From contig NC_037257.1 of the NCBI RefSeq assembly GCF_000002425.4, positions 13,949,232-14,013,231 of the forward strand: a stretch of DNA of 64,000 bases, read 5' to 3'. This document shows, one piece after another, positions 48,661 through 58,370 of the stretch. This DNA is from Physcomitrium patens. Its lineage: Eukaryota > Streptophyta > Bryopsida > Funariales > Funariaceae. Within the stretch, counting starts at the first letter, position 1, and each line of letters starts with the position of its first letter. A model generated the notes under the pieces. That model saw only the letters and a list, made by a program, of their open reading frames with translations. It searched no databases and had not been told where the DNA came from. The translations under genes were made by a program, and so were the position numbers.

Positions 48661-50825
48661 TCAAGGGGCAGCTTCGGAGTCCGGATGCCTGCCTGCGGTC
48701 AGTTGGCTGCGTGCCCGGCGCATGAAGCTACCGACAGCGTCGCGGACGTAGAAATTGGCCTCTCCGACGCTCATCCCCGACGGATTTGCCTCCTCCTCAG
48801 CCTTCGATGATGCCTCGGATGTCGCCCAGTCTCCTAACTTTCGCCTCAACGATTTCGCCAGCACCACTAGCTCCTCTTGGAACTCGGACAATGGCCTTGA
48901 TTCTACTGTAGGAGAGTGTCTCAGTGACCATGGCGGACTTGGCAGCTCCACTACAACCAACCATTCACCCTTCCCACCCCCCGTTAGATAGATAGTCTCC
49001 GGATTGGTTCCATACAAGAGCAAGTTGCGCAGGGCTGATGTGTTCTATGGACACTGTGGAGTGGGAATCTTTCTTGGTAAAATAAACCCTGAGCGTTGCA
49101 TATTCATGGCTGGAATCGTGAAGGGGAACTGGGTGACGTCGAGGTGTTCAGACCTGGGGTGTCGGTGCGAGGTGTTGTGCGAGAGATGAGGTGCGCAAAG
49201 TTTCCTGCCCACGCCTCCCGTGCTGTCAAGGGAGGTTGCGGGAGATTAAAGAGTTTCCTGATAGTGGCAGCAATGGAGGAATGCTCATACTCTGACGACG
49301 GCATCGGGCCTTGAGCTCGGTGTTCCACTGCCACAAAAGAAAAGAAACGATAAGTTGTTAAATTCGCAACCGCCAGTGGAGGAAATCTGACGGAGAGATG
49401 GAAGACTTGATCTCAACGAGACTTAAGAGGATTCATTCGTGTCTGTCGACTTGTGCCTGCAGATTAGAAAGCAGGTCTTCTAACAAAGGTTGCGGTTGGG
49501 CACGATCAGAGCAGATATGAACGAACCCTGATGGCACATATGCAACTGCAGGGAACTCTAGAGAAGATTATTTAGTTAAGTTCATGAATATCTGTAGGCA
49601 AGGCTACTCATGTTCCAAATGCATTTGAAAAAAAAACAGAAAAAGTATCATAAATGGCCACACGAGTCACTTCTGGACTACTACCCGGGCATCTGACTAT
49701 CCGCCAGTCCGAAGTGTCACACTGCATGCACCTTTTTTCCAACTCACCTTTGCCTTTCTCGATCCACGGGGAAATGGCAATCGTCGGTACGCGCACTCCC
49801 AGCCTGTCGAAGTTGAAGTAATGGGGCGCGGGGCCTCTGACGCCATCTGGGCTCGGCACGCCGACGGCAGGTGGTGGGACGTGGTCGTAGAATCCACCAT
49901 GCTCGTCATATGTGATCAGAAACAACGTTTCATTCCATTGCGGACCAGCCCTCAGAATCTCGTACACTTCTTTGATAAGCTTCTGGCCTTGGGAGATGTC
50001 GTGCGTTGGATGGTCGTCGTTCGCGGGTGTGTCAGCGACGTCGTAGTAGCGCTGCTCAATTACCACAAGGTTGGGTAGTCGCCCGGACATGGCGTCGGTT
50101 TTGAATCGATCATACGGGTTGAAGTTTTGCACATACTTCAAAGCTCTCATGTTGCGGAAGAATAACATGGCGGGTATCTGCTGGTAATACACGCCAAAGG
50201 ATAGGCCCGCTTCGTAAACATCCTCGTAAATAGTCCGCTGCGGCATCCCCTTCAGAAGAGTGCCCTTATCATTGGATAAAAGACCGTTTGAGGTAGTCGA
50301 GTGGACGAAGAACCTATTGGGCTGTGTGGAACTCGGCACGGACGAGAACCATCGGTCGAATATGGCGAAGTTCATGGCCAATGCGGTCGTCACGGGCACG
50401 ACTTCGGGTCGGAAAGCACTCATCACCCGTTTCGACAGACCTGGCATTACGGACTCAGCTTGTGCCACGAACCCGTCCATGGTTGGCGTCGTTAGACTCA
50501 CCCTTTCCATGGATCCGTAAATTTGCTCCGCAACTTGCTCGAATTCGTGCCCTGGGTCAGGGTCCACCAACTCAGCCATGTCCGAGACTCTAATTCTAGC
50601 AGCTCCTGGATCGCCTGGATTTGTGGGGTTATCTTCCATCCCAGTGAGCCCATCGATCGAGGGGTTCGTCTTCTTCATGAGACCCATGAAATGATCAAAT
50701 GAGCGGTTCTCCATAACCAGTAACACGATCGTTTTTATAGGTCCTGATGGGGTGCTTCGCGCCGTTGTCGTCCACCATAACAGGAGCTGCAGACACAATA
50801 AAATGAACGCTTTCTTTCTATCCAT
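48661..50825 (-). CDS. NPC: Non-specific phospholipase C (phosphoesterase family), 513 aa
   Basis: Hydrolyses membrane phospholipids to diacylglycerol and a phosphorylated head group; plant NPCs act in lipid remodelling and signalling. Exons (minus strand): 50825-49748, 49327-49154, 48950-48661; 1078 + 174 + 290 nt give 514 codons with stop and consistent phase-1 junctions. The first donor is GTGAGT and both acceptors end in AG; the second donor, GTCTGA, is non-consensus. A hydrophobic N-terminus (about residues 6-22) looks like a signal peptide. Family motifs: ENRSFDHF (39-46), DRWFSSVPSSTQPNR (157-171), NDDHP (269-273), DEHGGFYDH (307-315), and EYEHSS (372-377) in exon 2. The C-terminal exon carries LSEFQEELV and the VGEANFYVRDAV helix region of NPCs. 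Length is typical (about 510-540 aa), with no break or missing motif. Coding GC is much higher than that of the AT deserts on either side. I cannot assign it to an NPC subgroup with confidence. Confidence 0.96.
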
Positions 50826-53413
50826 TGCAATTCAAATCATTACCAACTCCTCCACCTGCATCGAAACATAGGAACCCACATTTACCACTGGAAATTTGTG
50901 TGGCCGTTTCTTTCGAAACTACCGAAATTCATCTATGTCAGAAAATTCTATCAACGACACTGTGTTAAAACAAGCAGAAGCCCCTCTTGTGCTTCATATC
51001 CAAACCATGAAACATTGGAGCATTTCTCCTCATTCATGGTGCTTAGGAAACTGCATCATCATGTCAGTGACTTCACTGGGGTAAAGCATTGAATCCCCCG
51101 CAAAATCAACAGCATAAATCCCAAAATCAAAATGCGGATGCTCGAGCAGTCACTGAGCGGAAAAGCAGGCTTAATGGACAAGATTGGAAACTGAAGAAGC
51201 AATCTAACATAACTGTGAGAGATAGAGAGGTAGTCTATTGCATACCAGCTTGGAGAACTGGACAGGCCTGATGGGAAGCAACCTAGACCAGCTGAGAAGT
51301 GGTCCGGGGCAGGTGCTGTTGCATCTTATTGCGTTGGAGAAAGTCGTACTCCAGATAGTCGCTGCATGTTCCCAAATGTGAGGCTATGACCTTCCTAAAC
51401 AGTGCGCAAGGGTAAACGAATCGCCGAGACCTGCAGGGAGATTTTGAGCACCAGCTATGAGCACCTCGACTGCTGCTGCAACTAGATAACGAGAAGTGAA
51501 CTCGTGTACCCAATGACGACAGTCTAAGACATAAGTAACGACAGAATATAAAGGCCAATCATCAGCATTCTCCACTGAAACTCCACCACAACTCATCATT
51601 TAACACCGAAATGCAAGTGCAATATGGGCTTCAGACGAGGAATCTCGAGGTGTCAACTCCTATGTTGACAGAAGAGGACCTTGGGAAAATAACAAGTGCC
51701 TTTATCCATCAAGAGTTCACACCACTTAAGCTTAAGATTCAATTTAGTTATTTAATTAACTCATGATTCAATTTAGCTCAAAGATAGAGGAAGTACACCA
51801 TTTTTTCCGAGCCAACAATTCACCTTCATACTTTTGGTGAAGTTCTTTCTTTTTAGCCTCACACCTGTTCTTTTCCTCAAGTTTAATTATCAGAGCTATT
51901 AACGTTATATCATACAACCCTGTTGCCTGCGGTTAGTTCACCGAATTCTGGTAGCTGACAAGAAAGGCAATATCAGCAGCGTCAAACCCACTTTACCATA
52001 ATACAGTGTGAAGGCTAATTAGTACTAGTGCCAGTAAAACCATCCAAGAGACTGTGCATGATCTTGCACAGTATATGATACGTCATGCATATGCCTCCAG
52101 CCACAACTCCAAACTCCATCAACACGCGCTCGGAATACGGAAAGTCAAACACAGAGTTGGAGCCCCCCAGTTGGACGTGGGCTTCCATGCCAGTTGATAT
52201 GGACATAAATCTTCTGACATCAAATGGCTGCATCAATAGTGAGGTGACACAAACCATGTGAACGTCATTAATAAGAGGTGGGAGTATGGTTCCACAGGTA
52301 AGGCCGTACCACATGCCTCGCATTCATTGCTCACCTCCTCAGAATAATTTATTTCTAACTAAATACGTGTAACACCTGGAACCAATCAATTTACGAAACC
52401 ACCTTTTAAATTTGCCTCCAGGAACTTCTCGACATGGAGCACCTCCTCTAACAACTTCCGGGACTCAAACTGCCTTGCACTCAAGTTACGTTTGGGAAGT
52501 GTCGTTCGTGATCAATTTGTTCACCTCAATCACAGTTCATACAAGAAAATCTCTACAGAAACACATGCATACAATGGAAATTTTCATTAATGCACTAATA
52601 ACAGCCCCATGCTGCGCAATAACCTAATGCAAAATAATATGTGAGTTTCAATAGTACAGTGTAAGTGAGAGAAGACAAGAAAGCAACCTCTGATACACTC
52701 GACATCAGTCGAGGTAAAGATACGTATGTCCATTTCAGTGGAAAACAAAAAATGGGTTGAAGCTAGGTAGGGACTGCTGGTCAGTTGCTTTCTTTGCTAA
52801 GAGTCGTAAAAGTAGCAGAAGGCAGAAGAAGAAAAACAAGTAAATCTTCCACTACTGCGTGAAGAAATAAAGCAATCAGTGGTATATACACAACCCGACC
52901 GAGCAATCAAACTGGAGGACAAGAACGGAGCAGCACAACGGGTCTTTTGATGCTTAGAAAACCAGTATGTTATTATTCTGCCGGGAACATGTCTGTAGAT
53001 CAGCTAACAATGAGATTTAATATGCAATAATTCTTGCAAATAATCATCGTACCGATGTATTCACAGCTGGGGTCTTAAGCATAGAATGTAATATGTCACA
53101 GAAAGTCAAATGTACCTGCTGATGATTGCCCTACACGCTAGGCCTCTGCAACCTTCGGCATTTTGGTGATTTGTTGCGATACCGGTTTCTTTGAAGAACA
53201 GTGCACCGTCTAATTGTCACAGCAATCACGGCATTTTTCTAAATTCTAAATTGCTTGAAGGCGCATGCGGAAGAGGCCACCCAAGAGTCGCACATCAGAT
53301 CAAAGAGAGAAACTACCAAGAAAACAATAATCAAGTAATACGGCAGATTACAGCTAAATTTGTAGATTGATATACAGAGTAATACACTTCAGCGAACAAA
53401 GATCAACTACAAC
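50826..53413. other. Upstream region of the phospholipase gene
   Basis: Moderate-GC sequence containing the NPC promoter, position unresolved. Apart from a 102-aa open frame at 52015-52323 I see no gene candidates. It ends abruptly at the copia-type LTR at 53414. Confidence 0.4.
52015..52323 (-). CDS. Unidentified ATG-started open frame, 102 aa
   Basis: ATG at 52323, stop at 52015. The product begins MRGMWYGLTCGTILPP and contains VCVTSLLMQPFDVRRF and FPYSERVLMEFGVVAGG, reasonably protein-like, with a mildly hydrophobic C-terminal half. No family recognised. It could be a small gene, an exon, or noncoding. Confidence 0.2.
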   Translation of the reverse strand: MRGMWYGLTCGTILPPLINDVHMVCVTSLLMQPFDVRRFMSISTGMEAHVQLGGSNSVFDFPYSERVLMEFGVVAGGICMTYHILCKIMHSLLDGFTGTSTN

Positions 53414-53667
53414 TGTATGACTACTATGTCTTGTATAGTATACTTGTATGTATCATTGGCTTAATCCTAAACTAACAATCTATGCTCAACTTGCTTAGTG
53501 GGTGAAATAATGAGGGACAAGTATTGTGGATGAAGTGATTTACTATAGGTGAAATTGATATGGGATAAGTCTTGTGGAGAAGGTGATGCGAAGTATTTAG
53601 AGAGGTGTCACTTTAATGAGATGTTTGGGAGTTTTATCAAAACCCCCCTTCCCTCCATAATCCAACA
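53414..53667 (-). mobile_element. Copia-type LTR, 254 bp
   Basis: Read on the minus strand it starts TGTTGGATTATGG and ends in CA (TG...CA termini at 53667 and 53414). Its distal part (53414-53485) recurs at about 57985-58078, beyond the copia coding remnants, as expected for a second LTR. It thus behaves as the 3' LTR of the minus-strand copia relic. Target-site duplication not found. Confidence 0.65.
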
Positions 53668-53911
53668 CCTCATTGTATTATGGATGATTCAACATTAATT
53701 AGTGCAAATACAAGTTATCGAACACCTTAGGAATTTTGTTGATGAACTTTCAATGGTAGAATATTATTCTTAGTTTTTCTTGTTTAATTTCCAATTATAA
53801 AGTAATTGTCTAATTTTGTGGATATTCTTCAATGTACATGGAGTTGATTTTGCTCATCTTATAGTTTTTGTTTATAATTCTTCATCAAGTTTATAACTTA
53901 CTATTTTTGAA

Positions 53912-54034
53912 GACCTTCACCCACCTTATAGATTCCATGGATTGATGAAGATCATCTTCATCCACCTTTTAGATTCTGTAGGTTGATGAAGATTACCTTC
54001 ACTCATCTTGTAGATTCCATATATTGATGAAGAT
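53912..54034. repeat. Three tandem copies of a 41-bp unit
   Basis: Units 53912-53952, 53953-53993 and 53994-54034 are each exactly 41 bp with the pattern ACCTTCAC-CACCTT-TAGATTCC-TTGATGAAGAT and a handful of substitutions. They lie between the copia RNase H remnant and its 3' LTR. Confidence 0.9.
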
Positions 54035-54413
54035 CACTAATCAAGGACAAGATTATTGAAGAAACTAAAGAAAGTGCAATAAAGTCTGAATAAGCTCTTT
54101 TGCCTTTAAGTGAAGCAATTATATCACAAGAATATACTCCTTTGTCTTTGGTCAAAGCAACTATATCATAAGATGTTATATGAAGCAATAATATGTTCTT
54201 GCTTCAAGAGTTTTGCTTTAATTTTATAATTTTGTCTTTTATGCAAGTAAAGAAGTTCTATGCAATTTGTAAAGATATGACTTTTAGGTTCTATGCATTT
54301 TGGTCCAATTGTTGCAACTAGGTGGCCAGTTTAGTAGAGTAGAATATAAGAGTTTTAAGCTTCTATAAGAGATTAAGGCTTTTCTTAACTTAATTCAATA
54401 AGTAGAATCCTAG

Positions 54414-54445
<32 letters not shown>

Positions 54446-55699
54446 CCTTTTTAATCTCTCTTATTGAATTATAATTCTATACAATAAGACTCTAATTTGG
54501 CATTTTTATTAAACTAGCCAATGTTTAGTTGTAAATAAATTAAAGACTCAAGAGTGGTCTAATAAATACATCTCCCTGTTGATACTTGGTAGAGATATAG
54601 ATTACTATAATGCTTCCATCTTAATTTTTTTTTTTAATGTAATGGTATTTTAGATCTATGTATTTAGTTTTGTTATGCATTATTAGATTTCTTACTAATT
54701 TGATGTTGCTTATATTATCACATAGTAAATGAATTGGTATTGTATTGCTAATTTATAATTTTGCTAGCAATCTATAAAATTAAGTACGTTTCTAGGAGCC
54801 TCAAAAAATACTTTGTATTCCACTTTTGTAGAAATATTGACAAAATAGGTTGTAACTTACTTAACCATGTAATAGGCAATAATCTAAGCTTGTAAAGAAT
54901 ACTGTATTGAAATACCAAAAAAAATAATCAACTACATATTAAATATCCTATACTAATTGTCACATACTATAGGCTATCAATAGGATTCTAACAAGTGAGT
55001 TTGTTAGTTGTAAGGATTCAAATATTGTATTATAATATAACTATTAAGTGAAAGAAAAAATTATGGATTATATTATAGAAGATATTAATTAAAAATTTAT
55101 AAAAAAATTACCTTATAAGTATAGATAATAGTCAAGGAGGTAGTAATATTAATAAGTGTTAATATTGTTTCTTTGAAAAATAAGCTTCTATTTACTTTAT
55201 ACGGCCATAAATGAAGAAAAATAAAGTAGATAAAAAGAAAAAATTAATGGAAGCTTCTTTACAAAGAAGTTAGAAGTAATTTATTGCATCATAAGCTTAA
55301 AAAATCAAGAAATAATATCTACAAAGAATTGGTTGTAAATCAAGATCAAAATCAAATCCCAAGATATAAAACCATGTTCCTACAATAATTCTAAGGTTCT
55401 TTGATTAATTAAAGAGTAAGGTTTAAGAGTAGACTAGAAAACATTTCTTTGAGCATTGATTTTAAGTGATTTGAATCTATGATTAAATTATTAGTTAATA
55501 GCTATTATAAAAATTTTAAAAGCCATTGAACAGTGTAATTAAGAAATATTGGTATTGAAAGATTAGCATAAGATTAGAAAAAGAGATCAATCAAAATCCA
55601 AGCATATTTTAGAATTTATCTTTTATTTAGTAAGTTTGATCTTCTTCAAATTTTTTATATTTGTTTTCAACTTAGTAATTAAACGATGTATAATTTTTG

Positions 55700-56110
55700 A
55701 GTCAAAATCTACAATTAAATTATTAGTTATTTAGATTTTAATTTACTAGAGGATTACATTAGGATTTGGTTTAAGATTTAATTAAGATTTATTTTAGAAT
55801 TTAAGATTTCATTAAGATTTGGTTTAGGATTTGATTAGGATTTGATTTAGAATTTAAGATTTGATTAGAGTTTAATTAGGATTTAAGATTTTATTAGAAT
55901 TTAATTATATTTTTTTAAGATTTTATTATATTTTATTTAAATTTTTTATTTTTTTAATTTTAAAGGTTTTTATTTTCAATTTTTTTAGGATTTTTTTATT
56001 TTTTTAGAATTTTAGTAATTTTCTTAAAGAATTTTTAAGAATTTCTTTATATTTATTTAATAAATATTTTAAGATTTCAATAGGATTTGATCAAGGTTTT
56101 ATTAGAATTC
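55700..56110. repeat. Degenerate array of GATTTRATTAGGATTT-like units
   Basis: Short units such as TTAGGATTTGATTAG, TTAAGATTTCATTAAG and TTAGAATTTAAGATTT recur in loose tandem fashion for about 400 bp, all in the same orientation, with a visible G-poor drift toward its end. The array lies inside the copia relic between RT and RNase H. Confidence 0.75.
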
Positions 56111-56509
56111 TTTAACTTTAATTGGAATTTATTTTTAATTCTATCAGAATTATTGGGACCTTGTTATTACAATTTCTATTTTTACCTTCTATAATTAAGT
56201 ACCTCATGCATTTTCAAGTAAGAATTCACATAATATAATATTGGTTTCATTCTTCACTTTGTTTTTTTAAATCATTGGTATATTTTTTGGAATAAAAAAT
56301 GTCATCTTAAATTGTTCTAAGAGCTTTTTTATATATTGCATCAAATAGAAGTAAATCCTTGTTGACAATAATGAAGTTTAACTCCAAAATAGATCTTTAT
56401 GTAGCCTAAATCTAACATTTTAAAGGTACATATTATTTCTTTTTTGAGCTATAAGATATTTTTGTTGTCATTTCTTAATATTGGGATGTCATCTAAGTAT
56501 AATAAAATA

Positions 56510-56513
<4 letters not shown>

Positions 56514-56550
<37 letters not shown>
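56514..56550. repeat. (AT)n microsatellite inside the copia RT remnant
   Basis: Uninterrupted AT dinucleotides next to the codons for the YLDD box, which marks expansion within a former coding sequence. Confidence 0.95.
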
Positions 56551-56553
<3 letters not shown>

Positions 56554-57384
56554 ATCAAAAAGTATAGATTTTAGTCTTCTCTACTCTTTTGTAATCCTTA
56601 TTGTTTTAAGTAGCCATCTATGTGACTATACCACGCTATAAAAGCTTATTTTAATCTATAAAGTATTTTTTTCAATTTGCAAATCTTGGCCTTGAATTCT
56701 CAAAATTTATCACATGTTTTATCTTTACTTTTTGTAAAGTAGACAAGATTTTTCTTTGAAATATTACTTATAAATACAACAAATTATTTAGATCTTTTTA
56801 ATGATAGACTATAAATGGACGTTGTAAGGTTTGTATATATTAACTATAATACCTATGTAGATATTCTATATAATTTTTTTTGAAACTTTTCTAAGTATTG
56901 GCATTTGGCAAGGTAATTGGCAAAAAATTTCTTAGTTGTATTAAAAGTAGGTAGTCCATACATTCTTTTTTTTCTTGATAGATGTTGTAAGTTAGCATAA
57001 TAGAGTTGTCCATATTGTCTATATCATAGGTCTATATTTTTATTTATTAAGATTAAATTTACTTTTGGTGGCTATGATATATGTATAATTTTTTTTAATC
57101 CACTCAAATAATCCTTAGTTTCTATTGCTAATATATATATAGATTTTTTTTATCATCTAGAATAAGAAATTTTTTGTTGGTAAAAACTACAACCATTCTT
57201 TCATTTGCTAAAAAACCAACTACCACAAGACTATGCTTTAATATAAGTAAAAGAATTTTTTTAAGTTTATTTTTTAAAAATTAGTATTTATATTTAAAGA
57301 ACCAATTGCCCTAACTTTGTGAACTCTACTATTTGTAGTTTTCATGTTTCAATCAAAAGATCTTTTTTTTATAACAAGTTAGTT

Positions 57385-57386
<2 letters not shown>

Positions 57387-57429
<43 letters not shown>
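57387..57429. repeat. Poly-T tract of 43
   Basis: Longest mononucleotide run in the window, within the copia relic between gag and integrase remnants. Its true length may vary or be affected by assembly. Confidence 0.9.
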
Positions 57430-57433
<4 letters not shown>

Positions 57434-57984
57434 ACATAATTTATTGTACTAGAATCCATATACCAATGTTGATTTTGGTATTTTTCCAAGTTTATATCTA
57501 CTAGTCATTCTATAACTTATGAATAATTATCTTTGTAGTGATCTTCTCTAATATAGTTTGTATTTGTTAGGTGATATCTTTAATTTAGATATTTTCTATA
57601 GATATGTTCATATCTTTTGTAATTATAGCAGATGATGCTCTTGCTATTAAACTGTCTTGTTCCAACTCTGTAGGTTGTTAGAAAAGTGTTTGCCATCACA
57701 AATGATATTGGTCCCTTAAATTGGGTATAAAAAGCTTGTTGGTGGAAGGCTTTGTCTTTGATGCTCATAGCCCTTATGATATTATGGTGGACTTTGTCCA
57801 AAGCCTTTTCTTTTGTAATTTCTACTAATGTATTTAAATATATTTAAAGTATTTAAAGTATTTAAGTATTTAAGTATTTAAAGTATTTAAAATATTTTGT
57901 AACTTCTACTAAGGTTTAAATATACCTTCACTAGGTTTTAAAATCATATAGATTAAAAAACATATTAATATACTTAAGCAAATA

Positions 57985-58078
57985 AAACTCAACTATGACT
58001 ATATGGCAATTATGCCTTGTATAGTATATTTGTATGTATCATTGGCTTAATTCCAAACTAATAATCTGTAGTCAACTT
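57985..58078 (-). mobile_element. Fragment of a second copia-type LTR
   Basis: Shares CTTGTATAGTATA, TTGTATGTATCATTGGCTTAA and CAACTTGCT in order with 53414-53485. It is cut off at about 58078, where gypsy LTR sequence begins. It is best read as the remaining end of the copia 5' LTR. Confidence 0.6.
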
Positions 58079-58370
58079 GCTATCAAGGACATGAACTAAA
58101 AGATGATGCATAAACCAACAAAATTCTTGTAAAAGAAAGAGTAACAAATAATAATAAGGAAGTATGTATATTAAAAAGAAACTGGAATGGCTTATTGCCA
58201 AAAGATAAGAAAACTTGAGAGTCTTGAAACTAGACTAGAAGCAAGAAAGGAGTTGACAAGAGTGTAAGGCTTCACTCTTGTCTTTATATATACTATCTAA
58301 CTAGAGGCTATATCGTGATGTTCTATAGGACCTCCAATATGTGTTGATTTTGTAGGATATATGCCTTGAT
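58079..58370 (-). mobile_element. Partial 3' LTR of the minus-strand gypsy relic
   Basis: Matches about 61764-62050 closely (CAAGGACATGAACTAAAAG, GGCTTATT, CTTGAAACTAGACTAGAAGC, ATATATACTATCTAACTAG, CTATAGGACCTCCAATATGTG). Similarity stops at ATGCCTTGA near 58365, so roughly half of the LTR is missing on the side facing the coding region. The outermost ~25 bases at the other end are also absent. Confidence 0.85.

Larger units (their letters stand above)
54590..57801 (-). pseudogene. Ty1/copia gag-pol relic, internally deleted
   Basis: Minus-strand remnants in copia order: gag zinc-knuckle region (57580-57801, CYNYKRYEHIYRKY); pre-integrase and integrase (about 57060-56690: LPTFNTTKKF, then FVVFISNISKKNLVYFTKSKDKT); reverse transcriptase (about 56680-56290: KICKLKK..YRLK.AFIAWYSHIDGYL, YLDDI at 56487-56499, then LKKEIICTFKMLDLGYI); and RNase H (about 55010-54590: LLCDNISNIKLVRN, HNKTKYIDLKYHYIK). 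Stops and frameshifts throughout. Integrase runs directly into RT with the rest of integrase and the N-terminal RT missing. RT and RNase H are separated by about 1.2 kb of foreign, repetitive AT-rich DNA. Dead element; family assignment is secure, boundaries are not. Confidence 0.88.

Noticed and set aside
51655..51680. TTGACAGAAGAGG resembling miR156/157
   Set aside because: The 3' half diverges and there is no complementary arm, so no precursor hairpin.
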